64,000 bases of DNA from an uncultured Eubacteriales bacterium. Its GTDB lineage: Bacteria > Bacillota > Clostridia > Oscillospirales > CAG-272. Under the pieces are notes generated by a model, which did not search any database, was not told where the DNA came from, and saw only the letters and a list, made by a program, of their open reading frames with translations. The stretch's first letter is position 1. The number at the start of each line of letters is the position of its first letter. The stretch spans positions 62,001 to 126,000 of the forward strand of contig CAKRZR010000004.1 of assembly GCA_934433485.1 (NCBI GenBank), given 5' to 3'. This document shows positions 1-6,994 of the stretch, in pieces. A program made the position numbers and the translations under genes.

Positions 1-1
1 C

Positions 2-265
2 ACCGTTTTCACACAGGGAGCCAGCGCGGAATACAGACTGTACGCCGCCGGTGAAAAGGGAACAATCGCGCTTTCTGCGGATTTTGACGGCGTGACGGTG
101 GAGATTGAGGAGGCGGGCGAGGTTTGCCTGCGCACCACGGTCAGCGGAGAGCGGACACTGTCCGTACCGCTTGCCGGACGCGGCGATCGATCGCTTCGGA
201 TTACATGCTGCAGGGGCGTCTTTACGCTTGACACCATCGCCTATCGTCCGCAAAAGACGGAGTAA
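2..265 (+). CDS. C-terminal end of an unknown protein (partial)
   Basis: An open frame runs from the window edge to a TAA at 263-265, giving the last 87 residues of a protein that starts upstream. It is rich in alternating hydrophobic and Thr/Val/Glu residues (TVEIEEAGEVCLRTTVSGER), as in a beta-sandwich or carbohydrate-binding C-terminal domain, and ends in PQKTE. I do not recognise the family. The frame has no internal stop and normal codon use, so it is probably real. The efp promoter follows about 75 bp later. Confidence 0.6.
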   Translation, partial: TVFTQGASAEYRLYAAGEKGTIALSADFDGVTVEIEEAGEVCLRTTVSGERTLSVPLAGRGDRSLRITCCRGVFTLDTIAYRPQKTE

Positions 266-340
266 GAAGGAATTTGGCGTGCCCTGCCGTGCTTTGACGG
301 ACTTTCTATGAAAAAAACGGAAAAAAGTTCCCGAAACATC

Positions 341-369
341 TTGCAAAACGCGCCGTTTTCGTGTATAAT
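341..369 (+). promoter_or_regulatory. Sigma-A promoter of efp
   Basis: The -35 box TTGCAA (341-346) and -10 box TATAAT (364-369) are separated by 17 bp. Transcription would start near 376 and give a leader of about 65 nt before the efp start codon. Confidence 0.75.
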
Positions 370-394
370 AAAGTGTAAATTTGTGACGGAACAT

Positions 395-430
395 AGGAAA
401 GGAGCATATCCCCGGTTCGCAATGGGGATA
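395..430 (+). promoter_or_regulatory. efp ribosome binding site followed by a hairpin
   Basis: A strong Shine-Dalgarno (AGGAAAGGAG, 395-404) lies 36 nt from the efp ATG, too far for normal use. Between them TATCCCC (407-413) and GGGGATA (424-430) form a perfect 7-bp stem with a 10-nt loop. Folding this stem leaves about 12 nt between Shine-Dalgarno and ATG, close to normal. No other Shine-Dalgarno lies next to the ATG. Confidence 0.55.
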
Positions 431-440
431 GATTAAAATT

Positions 441-998
441 ATGGTAGTAGCAGGCGATTTCAAAAATGGCATTACGTTCGATATGGACGGTCAGGTTATG
501 CAGGTCATCGAATTCCAGCACGTAAAGCCGGGTAAGGGCGCGGCGTTCGTTCGTACCAAGCTGCGCAACGTCATCACCGGTGCCGTCGTGGAAAAGACCT
601 TCTCCCCGACCGACAAGTATCAGGACGCGCGCATCGACCGCAAGGAAATGCAGTATCTCTACAACGACGGCGATCTGTACTACTTCATGGACACCGAAAC
701 CTTTGAACAGGTCCCGCTTGGAAAAGACATCATTGGCGACAGCCTGAAGTTTGTCAAGGAAGAAATGATCTGCAAGATCAACTCCTACAAGGATAAGGTA
801 TTCGCAGTAGAGCCGCCGATGTTCGTTGAGCTCGAGATTGCGGATTGTGAACCCGGCGTGCGTGGTGATACCGCTACCGGCGCAACCAAGAACGCGACTG
901 TGGAAACCGGTGCTGTGATCCGTGTGCCGCTCTTCATCAACCAGGGCGACATGGTTCGTATCGACACCAGAACCGGCGAATATCTGGAACGCGCATAA
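441..998 (+). CDS. efp: Elongation factor P
   Basis: This 185-residue protein matches EF-P in length and along its whole sequence. EF-P binds the ribosome between the P and E sites and relieves stalling at polyproline. The KOW-like N-terminal domain carries the loop KPGKG with Lys32 at the tip, the position that is modified or contacts the P-site tRNA. The middle and C-terminal OB domains end in GDMVRIDTRTGEYLERA, typical of the family. No epmA/epmB-like modification gene is nearby. It has its own promoter at 341-369 and an unusual leader in which a hairpin separates the Shine-Dalgarno from the start codon. The CD1247-type gene follows 84 bp later, a pairing I recall from other Clostridia. 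Confidence 0.97.
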   Translation: MVVAGDFKNGITFDMDGQVMQVIEFQHVKPGKGAAFVRTKLRNVITGAVVEKTFSPTDKYQDARIDRKEMQYLYNDGDLYYFMDTETFEQVPLGKDIIGDSLKFVKEEMICKINSYKDKVFAVEPPMFVELEIADCEPGVRGDTATGATKNATVETGAVIRVPLFINQGDMVRIDTRTGEYLERA

Positions 999-1082
999 GC
1001 ACGTGCGTGATTACCCGATGAAAAGCTGCGCACAGGACGTGGCTTTCTCATATAGCTGTCATATAAGAAAGGAGATTCTGTT

Positions 1083-1568
1083 ATGACGACGAAGGAATAC
1101 AGCGCTTATATCAAGGGCTTGATGGAGGGACTGAACCTCGATGAATCCAAGCCGGAGAATAAGGTCATTAAGGCGCTCTGCGGCATTATCGAACAGATGG
1201 CTGGCGAAATCGAAACGCTCGAGAAGAACACCGAGACGCTCCACGACTATATCGAGGAGATCGACGAGGATCTGGGCGAGGTCGAGGAATTTGTCTACGG
1301 TGACGACGATGGTTGTGACTGTGACGAATGCGATGACGACGAATGCGGCTGCGATGATGACGATTGCTGCTGCTGTGGCTGCCACGACAACGATGAGGAT
1401 GACGACGACGATGAGGATGACGGCGAGTTCTACTGCGCAATGTGCCCTCACTGCGGCGAAAAGGTCTACTTTGACGATTCCGTAAACCCGGAGGACATTC
1501 TCTGTCCCGCCTGCCAGAAGCCGCTTCTGGACGACGAAGAGGATCTCGACGAGGAAAAGGATCTGTAA
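1083..1568 (+). CDS. CD1247-type N-terminal domain protein with Cys/Asp-rich linker and zinc ribbon
   Basis: A 161-residue acidic protein. Residues 1-75 look helical and resemble the clostridial CD1247 N-terminal domain (MTTKEYSAYIKGLMEGLNLD). Residues about 76-112 are almost entirely Asp and Cys, with a CCCCGC run, and residues about 118-145 hold two CxxC pairs (CPHCG, CPACQ) that should form a zinc ribbon. The C-terminus is again Asp/Glu-rich. It starts after a good Shine-Dalgarno (AAAGGAG) and a strong terminator follows. The function of the family is not known to me. The Asp/Cys linker suggests metal binding, which is inference. Confidence 0.85.
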   Translation: MTTKEYSAYIKGLMEGLNLDESKPENKVIKALCGIIEQMAGEIETLEKNTETLHDYIEEIDEDLGEVEEFVYGDDDGCDCDECDDDECGCDDDDCCCCGCHDNDEDDDDDEDDGEFYCAMCPHCGEKVYFDDSVNPEDILCPACQKPLLDDEEDLDEEKDL

Positions 1569-1583
1569 AGCATAACAAAAGGA

Positions 1584-1622
1584 AAGCCGGACTGTATCAA
1601 GCGGTATAGTCCGGCTTTTTTA
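1584..1622 (+). terminator. Rho-independent terminator after the CD1247-type gene
   Basis: AAGCCGGACT (1584-1593) pairs with AGTCCGGCTT (1608-1617), followed by a T run to 1621. It ends the efp-CD1247 transcript 15 bp after the stop codon. Confidence 0.9.
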
Positions 1623-1667
1623 TGCACGCATGCGCGAAGACGTTCGCATACGATTTTGCACAAACCC

Positions 1668-1689
1668 AAAACCTCCGTTGCGGCGGAGG
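1668..1689 (-). terminator. Terminator of the leftward HTH gene
   Basis: On the minus strand CCTCCG/CGGAGG (1684-1689 with 1672-1677) forms a stem with a 6-nt loop and is followed by TTTT. It lies about 80 bp after the stop of the broken HTH gene. Confidence 0.5.
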
Positions 1690-1771
1690 CAGATGGTTTT
1701 CCATACAGCGGCAAGACACGCCCTGCACGTCAGTCATGTGCAGACTATGGCGATACGCCAACTGTAGAAAG

Positions 1772-2162
1772 TCAATATTGAATCCAGCCTGAAAACGGGT
1801 GCAGCACATCATACGCGAGAATAAGCAGGATGAATATGCCGAATCCGAGAAGAGTGCCGACTAAGAAACGTATCCAGCGTTCTTTGTTTTCGATCGTTTC
1901 GCGATACAATTCAATGAGCCTGGTGTCGTCGATTTCGTGTTTTTCCGCTTTCTGCGTCGTCTCCGGATGCAGATGTTCCATCATATCGACGGAACCGTGG
2001 AGTGCGCGCACAATATCGACAACGGTGTTGAAGCATGGATTTATCCGTACTGCCGTTGAAAACACGGGCAAGCGTGCTGGTCGGAATCCCACTGAGCTCG
2101 GAAATCTGCTCGTTTGTCAGTTTGTTTTCTGCTTTCAGTTTGTTGAGGTAATCTACGTTCAT
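1772..2162 (-). pseudogene. Frameshifted HTH/XRE protein with a C-terminal membrane segment
   Basis: Two minus-strand frames join to give one recognisable protein. The first (ATG at 2162) encodes an XRE-type HTH: NEQISELSGIPTSTLARVFN. It loses homology just after FNGSTDK. The second continues with NPCFNTVVDIVRALHGSVD, the expected remainder of the HTH domain, then a charged linker (TQKAEKHEIDDTRLIELYRE) and one membrane segment near the C-terminus (FLVGTLLGFGIFILLILAYD). The shift lies near 2040 at GGATAAATCC; losing one A or gaining two would restore the frame. Intact relatives in Clostridia are HTH proteins with a C-terminal membrane anchor. It could be a real mutation or a base-call error. 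A promoter fits at 2312-2340. Confidence 0.7.
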
Positions 2163-2618
2163 GTCTAAATCCTTTACATGTTGTACCGCGGATGCGGGTA
2201 TTGAAATAAAAATGACCTACAATCCTGTAATTGATTGGCAAAAGCGTATATAACCGTGAAACGCTCCATAATAGCCAAAAGCCATCTATAAATCGGAACA
2301 CGGCATGGTATATTTTACAGCATAACGATGGAAAATGCAAGAGATTTTGGATAAAAAATCGTGAATTTACAGATTATTCAAAAACGCGGCTACAGGAGTG
2401 GACCATTTGCATCCGTGAAAAATCCGCAATTTCCGCGAAATACGAGGCTGCAATGCAAATTTTCACACGCAATAAAGGCGAAATGACAAAAAAAGCATTC
2501 AAAAAAGTTGTGAAGTAAAGTGAAAGAGTATACAGTGGGGATCTGTAATTTTGCTCCCCCGTGCATGACGTTTCAAACGCAACATCATTCTTGGAATCCT
2601 GGCTATGGATGTGAGCGC
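2163..2618. other. Intergenic region without a supported gene
   Basis: This AT-rich stretch separates the HTH gene from the tRNA terminator. It contains the probable leftward promoter at 2312-2340. A 95-codon frame on the plus strand (2231-2518) has no Shine-Dalgarno, no recognisable domain and Lys/Arg-rich low-complexity content, so I do not call it. I see no repeat or RNA element. Confidence 0.4.
2312..2340 (-). promoter_or_regulatory. Promoter of the broken HTH gene
   Basis: On the minus strand TTGCAT (2340-2335) and TAAAAT (2317-2312) are spaced by 17 bp, about 150 nt upstream of the HTH start codon. Confidence 0.45.
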
Positions 2619-2621
2619 AAA

Positions 2622-2655
2622 AAAAGCCTTGAAAACCATCTGCTTTCAAGGCTTT
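2622..2655 (-). terminator. Terminator of tRNA-Leu
   Basis: AAAAGCCTTGAAA (2622-2634) pairs with TTTCAAGGCTTTT (2643-2655). Read leftward it is followed by a T-rich tract, directly after the tRNA. Confidence 0.85.
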
Positions 2656-2660
2656 TCTTA

Positions 2661-2744
2661 TGCGGGCAAGAGGACTTGAACCTCCATGAAATTGCTTTCA
2701 CTAGAACCTGAATCTAGCGCGTCTGCCAATTCCGCCATGCCCGC
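2661..2744 (-). tRNA. tRNA-Leu (anticodon CAG)
   Basis: The 84-nt minus-strand sequence folds as a leucine tRNA. The acceptor is GCGGGCA paired with TGCCCGC plus discriminator A. The anticodon stem CTAGA/TCTAG has loop TTCAGGT, giving anticodon CAG. There is a short class II variable arm and a T loop GGTTCAAGTCC. CCA is not encoded. It sits between a consensus promoter and a terminator as a single-gene unit. Confidence 0.95.
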
Positions 2745-2773
2745 GTGTGTGGAAGCATCCACCAACGTGCTAT

Positions 2774-2802
2774 ATTATACCGCATTGATGCCAATTTGTC
2801 AA
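2774..2802 (-). promoter_or_regulatory. Consensus sigma-A promoter of tRNA-Leu
   Basis: On the minus strand TTGACA (2802-2797) and TATAAT (2779-2774) are exact consensus boxes with a 17-bp spacer, about 30 bp before the tRNA 5' end. Confidence 0.9.
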
Positions 2803-2857
2803 GAGCTTTTCGCAAAAAAAATCTGAAAAGGGGAAAATGTGGGGAGCAAAAGAACAT

Positions 2858-2897
2858 CTCCCGATCCACATGTCCGGGAACGTATGTGAATCGGGAG
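2858..2897 (-). terminator. Probable terminator of the leftward yajC cluster
   Basis: CTCCCGAT and CACAT (2858-2871) pair with ATGTG and ATCGGGAG (2884-2897), 13 bp with one mismatch. It begins 10 bp after the stop of the last gene of the cluster; the following T tract is short. Confidence 0.55.
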
Positions 2898-2907
2898 CGT
2901 ATCTGCG

Positions 2908-3816
2908 TTATGGATTGTCCCTTTTCTGTGCCTGTAAAACGACGGCACATTCCACACATTTCGCGAGCACCGCGGTCTTTTTTGTGACCGGCGTGATGTG
3001 CGAAAGCAGTCCGGCGTTTTGAAAATATCCGGGCAGCGTATCTGTGTCAACCGATTCCGCGGTTTTGCCGGGGAGCACATCGGCAAACGTGAATGGAAAG
3101 AACCGTGCGGTCGGATCGTTTCTTTCGATACGGATCCACTCCCGTGTGAGCTTTTCCGCCTCCGCCAAAAATGCTTCGATATCGTATTTGTCCGTTGGCA
3201 GAAGCGAAAACACTTTGTAGCCGAGGGAATAGATTCGATCCGCCTCCGCGAGAAAATGGGCGTCACAGGTGCAGGACAGAACGGTGTTGTCCGCAAGCGG
3301 CGTATATTCCGTCACGTTTCCGCTGTCTCCGCATTCGATGAACACGCAGCAAAACGGAAGATCTGTATAGGAAAATCCGACAGGGCAGCGCAGAGAGAGG
3401 CGCATCGTCGGAGCGACCTTTTGCACCGTCGTACAGAACGCGCGCAGCGTATCGAGAGGCGTATCGCCGTTCGCGATCACGGTGCAGGAGAACCCGGACG
3501 GGCAATCCTTTTCCCAATCGGCGAGCGTCGCTTCGTCAGGCAGGCGATCGGCGGAAACGACAGCACTCGTGCGTACGGAAAGGGAAGCGGGCGCTTCTTC
3601 CGCGGCTTTGTAGATCTCCTTGACCATCGCGTAGGCGCGCTTCAGATCGGCGCTGTCGTACTTTGCGAAAGAATAGCGCAGTCCCATCGGAAAATCCTCC
3701 GAAAAGGGCGGCTGCAGCGCGTCCAAAAGAGAGAACGTCAGCGCATCGCACAGCATGACCATACCGGTTTGCGGATGAATCACCGCGCGCACGCCGTTTT
3801 GTTTGATCCTGATCAT
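2908..3816 (-). CDS. Putative degenerate SCIFF-maturase-like protein without radical SAM cysteines
   Basis: The start is ATG at 3816, after AAGGAG; the product has 302 residues. The N-terminal about 75 residues (MIRIKQNGVRAVIHPQTGMV, then D-x-L-x4-LLD) follow the layout of the PqqD-like leader-binding domain that opens SCIFF radical SAM maturases. The end (KCVECAVVLQAQ) resembles the maturase C-terminus, and RFFPFTF resembles a segment before its SPASM domain. The CxxxCxxC cluster motif and the GGEP motif are missing, although 12 scattered Cys remain; a full maturase has about 450 residues. The gene follows yajC and the TIGR04086 protein, where scfA-scfB normally lie in Clostridia, but only 14 bp separate it from TIGR04086, so no precursor gene fits. 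Homology is my inference from motifs and position; it may instead be an unrelated protein. Confidence 0.5.
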   Translation of the reverse strand: MIRIKQNGVRAVIHPQTGMVMLCDALTFSLLDALQPPFSEDFPMGLRYSFAKYDSADLKRAYAMVKEIYKAAEEAPASLSVRTSAVVSADRLPDEATLADWEKDCPSGFSCTVIANGDTPLDTLRAFCTTVQKVAPTMRLSLRCPVGFSYTDLPFCCVFIECGDSGNVTEYTPLADNTVLSCTCDAHFLAEADRIYSLGYKVFSLLPTDKYDIEAFLAEAEKLTREWIRIERNDPTARFFPFTFADVLPGKTAESVDTDTLPGYFQNAGLLSHITPVTKKTAVLAKCVECAVVLQAQKRDNP

Positions 3817-3830
3817 TGTGGTAACTCCTT

Positions 3831-4274
3831 CTAAGATGAATGTCTGCGCATCCGGGCAGGACTCTGTCTCATAGGCTTCCTGCGTCTTTTGCCGATGACG
3901 GCGCCGATGAGGGAGGAGAGCGGGATGCAGAGAAATAAAACGGTTGCGGGAAGAATGGAAAGCGACTGTGCCGCGACCGGTAATGGCAGGAGGGACAGTC
4001 CCCAGAGAAGCAGAGCGGAGAGCACACCGGAGAACCAGCCGGAGAGGATTCCGTCGCCGGAGAAACGAACCGCAGCGATCCCGCCGGCGATTCCGCTGAT
4101 GTACAGCGCGGCAAGGGAGAGCGGGACGACTACGGAATCCGGGTCGGCAAGAGAATAGGCGACGGCACAGAACAGGGTGAGCGAGAGCAGTCCCGCGACG
4201 CAAACCACCGCTTGCGCACGCAGGGCACTGGTAAACAGAATAGAAAACGCCGGTTTGTCCTTTTGATGATCCAT
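3831..4274 (-). CDS. TIGR04086 family membrane protein
   Basis: A 147-residue protein starting at ATG 4274 behind GGAGG. It has four hydrophobic segments (for example AVVCVAGLLSLTLFCAVAYS and GVLSALLLWGLSLLPLPV) and a basic C-terminus (GKRRRKPMRQSPARMRRH). Content, length and place after yajC match the TIGR04086 family, found in Clostridia beside the SCIFF peptide system. The role is unknown. It is probably co-transcribed with yajC upstream and the maturase-like gene 14 bp downstream. Confidence 0.75.
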   Translation of the reverse strand: MDHQKDKPAFSILFTSALRAQAVVCVAGLLSLTLFCAVAYSLADPDSVVVPLSLAALYISGIAGGIAAVRFSGDGILSGWFSGVLSALLLWGLSLLPLPVAAQSLSILPATVLFLCIPLSSLIGAVIGKRRRKPMRQSPARMRRHSS

Positions 4275-4357
4275 ATGGTAAAATCCTCCGAACAGAATGT
4301 ACCCGGAGACCGGGCAGTACTTCACTCTATTCGGAGGACACAGAAAATATGCGGCTA

Positions 4358-4678
4358 TCAGTCCGCGTCTTCCGCATGAACGTCTACTTTGCGGACAGCG
4401 GTGCGCAGGATGCGGATCTTGTTCCGTTCGTTGCTCGTTTCGATCAGCACGGTCTCGTCCTTAATGGAAACGATCTTGCCGATAATTCCACCGATGGTGG
4501 TGATTTCGTCACCGACCTGCAGATTGTTGCGCATGGTGGATTCTTCCTTCTCCTGCTTTTTCTGCGGGCGATACATGAAGAAGTAGAAGATAGCGACCAT
4601 GGCGACCAGCATAACAATCGTGGTGATCGCGTTGGCGGAGTTGAGACTGCCTTCGGTGCCGGCTTCCAGAAAAATCAT
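4358..4678 (-). CDS. yajC: Preprotein translocase subunit YajC
   Basis: The 106-residue product starts at ATG 4678 behind AAGGAGG. It has one N-terminal membrane segment (TTIVMLVAMVAIFYFFMYRP) followed at once by the YajC hallmark RPQKKQEKE and the soluble domain VGDEITTIGGIIGKIVSI. YajC associates with SecDF at the membrane and is not essential. The other sec genes and tgt are not in this window. A promoter is present at 4715-4743, so it leads the short leftward cluster. Confidence 0.95.
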   Translation of the reverse strand: MIFLEAGTEGSLNSANAITTIVMLVAMVAIFYFFMYRPQKKQEKEESTMRNNLQVGDEITTIGGIIGKIVSIKDETVLIETSNERNKIRILRTAVRKVDVHAEDAD

Positions 4679-4714
4679 AGTGTTGCCTCCTTTTCCAATA
4701 TAGAATACCAATAT

Positions 4715-4743
4715 AGTATAATCGATTCTCCTGCCGGATGCAA
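4715..4743 (-). promoter_or_regulatory. Promoter of the yajC cluster
   Basis: On the minus strand TTGCAT (4743-4738) and TATACT (4720-4715) are spaced by 17 bp, about 37 bp before the yajC start. Confidence 0.75.
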
Positions 4744-4796
4744 GAGTCATTTTGTAAATAATCAAAATTTTCCGCGTTTCCCATTGCGTATCGTTT

Positions 4797-5480
4797 TTAT
4801 CGGTACCGGCGATAGATGCCGAGCAGGGAAATGAGCGAGAGATACGCGTCGTCCGGAAGCATACCGCCGGAACCGATCGCCATTCGCGCGTTGGCGGTGT
4901 GACGGAAGCATTCCTCCGCGCGTTTGTGGATGGCGGCAGGAGAGGCGCTGCGTACCCAGTCCTCACCAAGTCCGCCCATAATCGCAATTTTGTCGTGACA
5001 GGTATCCCAGTGCTCCTCTATCATACCGTCCCGACAGTACCAGCCGGCGCACCCTGCTTCGATTGCCTGTGATACGGTGTGCTCCATGGCGATGACCGGC
5101 AGTTTACCGACGCGCAGCGCCCCATACATGCCCAGTGCGCAGACCGCGCCTACGGTATCGAAATACGCAGCCTGTTCCGGCGTACCGCACAGTGCTACAT
5201 ACCGGATCCCATCCGCGGAGAAACGCTCCATACAGTCCGCAAGCACCTGCATCTGATCGGGAAAAAGCCTTGCGTCCGCGATGACCACGTCGGCGTAGGT
5301 GCGTTCACGCAGGGAGGTCAGCGTGTCGATGTAGGACTCCGGCGTCTGCCAGAGATGCACACCGCGCCGCCAGATGAGCTGCTCCGTGAGATAACGCGAG
5401 ACAAACGGCGCGAACAGAACCGGCGGTCCCGGCTCCGTGGAGGTGAGAATGCGAAGAAAATTGCGTGCGTCCGGTACCAT
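4797..5480 (-). CDS. Uroporphyrinogen decarboxylase-like protein, function unknown
   Basis: The 227-residue product starts at ATG 5480 after AAGGAG. The second half has the pattern of the URO-D/corrinoid methyltransferase TIM-barrel superfamily: a strand ending IAIMGGLGEDWVRSASPAAI, then helical RAEECFRHTANARMAIGSGG, where true family members have GG...(T)GSP and a final strand. It is about 120 residues shorter than a full URO-D, and I see no zinc or heme-precursor motif. Haem genes are not adjacent. It may act on a methylated cofactor or be a degenerate member. The gene stands alone between yajC and the divergent GntR operon. Confidence 0.6.
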   Translation of the reverse strand: MVPDARNFLRILTSTEPGPPVLFAPFVSRYLTEQLIWRRGVHLWQTPESYIDTLTSLRERTYADVVIADARLFPDQMQVLADCMERFSADGIRYVALCGTPEQAAYFDTVGAVCALGMYGALRVGKLPVIAMEHTVSQAIEAGCAGWYCRDGMIEEHWDTCHDKIAIMGGLGEDWVRSASPAAIHKRAEECFRHTANARMAIGSGGMLPDDAYLSLISLLGIYRRYR

Positions 5481-5581
5481 GATCGCTCCTTATGGGAAAG
5501 ATTTCTCCCAATAGTATATCAGCACCGCGATGCAATTGCAATAGAATGCGCGAAAAATCTGAAAAAATACCATCGCATCCC

Positions 5582-5628
5582 TTGACAAACGATATTCTGT
5601 ATGCTATAATCTAACTGTACCAATACAG
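5582..5628 (+). promoter_or_regulatory. Promoter and probable operator of the GntR/ABC operon
   Basis: TTGACA (5582-5587) and TATAAT (5605-5610) are perfect boxes with a 17-bp spacer. Just after the -10 box CTGTA (5615-5619) and TACAG (5624-5628) form an inverted repeat with a 4-bp centre, and AATACAGA is repeated downstream. This is where a YtrA-type GntR repressor encoded by the first gene would bind, by inference. Confidence 0.7.
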
Positions 5629-5669
5629 ATAATACAGAAGATACACTTGATACGGAAAGGAGAGAGTGC

Positions 5670-6074
5670 ATGACGTGTATTACCGTGGACTATCGTTCGC
5701 GCAAGCAGCTGTATGAGCAGATCATCGACAGCGTACGGCAGTCTATTTTGAGCGGCGCGATCGCTCCCGGCGAAAAACTGCCGTCTGTCCGGAATCTGGC
5801 GAAGGAGCTTGGTATCAACCCGAATACGATCCAGAAAGCCTATACCATTTTGGAGTCGGAGGGCGTGATTCTGACCTTACCCGGCAGAGGCAGCGTGGTG
5901 CTGTCGGAAACGGAGGATCTGCGTCAAAAGCAACTTGCGAAAATGGAAGAAAAGCTGTCCGTCATCGCTGCGGAGGCACACAGCACCGGTATTGCGGAGG
6001 AAGAATTTGTCACCGCCGCGCATCGGGCATGGCAGCGCACAGACAGCAAACGAGAAGGGGGAGAGAGCGAATGA
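5670..6074 (+). CDS. GntR family regulator, YtrA type
   Basis: The 134-residue protein has an N-terminal winged helix (QLYEQIIDSVRQSILSGAIA, then GEKLPSVRNLAKELGINPNT) and only a short helical tail instead of a ligand domain, the pattern of the YtrA subfamily. Those regulators repress the ABC transporter genes next to them and respond to cell-envelope stress. Its stop overlaps the ABC ATPase start (ATGA at 6071-6074), so the genes are translationally coupled. The palindrome at 5615-5628 is a likely autoregulatory site. Confidence 0.9.
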   Translation: MTCITVDYRSRKQLYEQIIDSVRQSILSGAIAPGEKLPSVRNLAKELGINPNTIQKAYTILESEGVILTLPGRGSVVLSETEDLRQKQLAKMEEKLSVIAAEAHSTGIAEEEFVTAAHRAWQRTDSKREGGESE

Positions 6075-6994
6075 TCCGTGCTGAATCGATTACAAAAACC
6101 TTTTCCGGCGTCGGAGAGCCGATCCGCAGCCTGCGTGACGTTTCCGTGACCGTGGAACGCGGCAGCATTTTCGGACTGATCGGCTCCAACGGCAGCGGCA
6201 AATCGACCTTTTTGCGCATTTTATCCGGCGTATACGAACCGGACGCGGGAGACGTACACATAGACGGCGTGCATGTGTTTGAGAATCCTGCGGTCAAGAG
6301 CCGGATTGTGTACCTGTCCGACGAGCCGTATTTCCTGCCGCACGCGACGATGACGACAATGGCGGCGTTTTACCGGAGCATGTACCCGCGTTTTTCAATG
6401 GAACGGTACAAGACTCTGCGCGACGCGTTCGGACTGTCGGACAGACGGCAGATCCGCACGTTTTCCAAAGGAATGCAAAGACAGGTCGCGGTGATTTTAG
6501 CGCTGTCCAGCATGCCGGACTATCTTTTCTGCGATGAGACCTTTGACGGACTTGACCCGGTTATGCGGCAGGCCGTCAAGCGGCTGATCATCGATGATGT
6601 GGCGCAGCGGGAGCTTTGCTGTATCACGGCGACACACAACCTCCGCGAGCTGGAGGATATGGCGGATCACATCGCATTGTTGCACAAAGGAGAGCTTTTG
6701 TTCTCCGCGGACACAGATGAGATTCGCACGAACATCGTCAAGGTGCAGGTGTCGTTTGCCAAAGAGGACTGCGACCGCATAGAGGCGGAATTTGCCGCGC
6801 TGCATCCGTTGCAATTCAACAGGCGCGGCAGTCTCTTTACAGCGGTGCTGCGCGGTACGGAGGAGAGCGTGACCCCGTGGATCCGCGAACGGTCGCCGCA
6901 ATTCTGCGAGTTTATCCCGCTGACGCTGGAAGAAGTTTTCATTACGGAAATGGAGGAGCGAAATTATGACTTTGCAGCAAACTGTCTCGGCTGA
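6071..6994 (+). CDS. ABC transporter ATP-binding protein
   Basis: The 307-residue protein starts at ATG 6071, overlapping the GntR stop. Walker A is GSNGSGKST, the signature is TFSKGMQRQVAV (variant of LSGGQ), Walker B is YLFCDETFDG and the H-loop lies in TATHNL. The C-terminal about 90 residues form the regulatory extension common in YtrB/EcsA-like ATPases. It should energise the permease encoded next, whose start lies inside the last 29 nt of this gene. The substrate is unknown; the YtrA-type regulator suggests envelope stress or drug export. Confidence 0.93.
   Translation: MIRAESITKTFSGVGEPIRSLRDVSVTVERGSIFGLIGSNGSGKSTFLRILSGVYEPDAGDVHIDGVHVFENPAVKSRIVYLSDEPYFLPHATMTTMAAFYRSMYPRFSMERYKTLRDAFGLSDRRQIRTFSKGMQRQVAVILALSSMPDYLFCDETFDGLDPVMRQAVKRLIIDDVAQRELCCITATHNLRELEDMADHIALLHKGELLFSADTDEIRTNIVKVQVSFAKEDCDRIEAEFAALHPLQFNRRGSLFTAVLRGTEESVTPWIRERSPQFCEFIPLTLEEVFITEMEERNYDFAANCLG

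Noticed and set aside
2231..2518. 95-codon plus-strand frame between HTH gene and tRNA
   Set aside because: No Shine-Dalgarno, Lys/Arg-rich without a domain, and it overlaps the probable leftward promoter.
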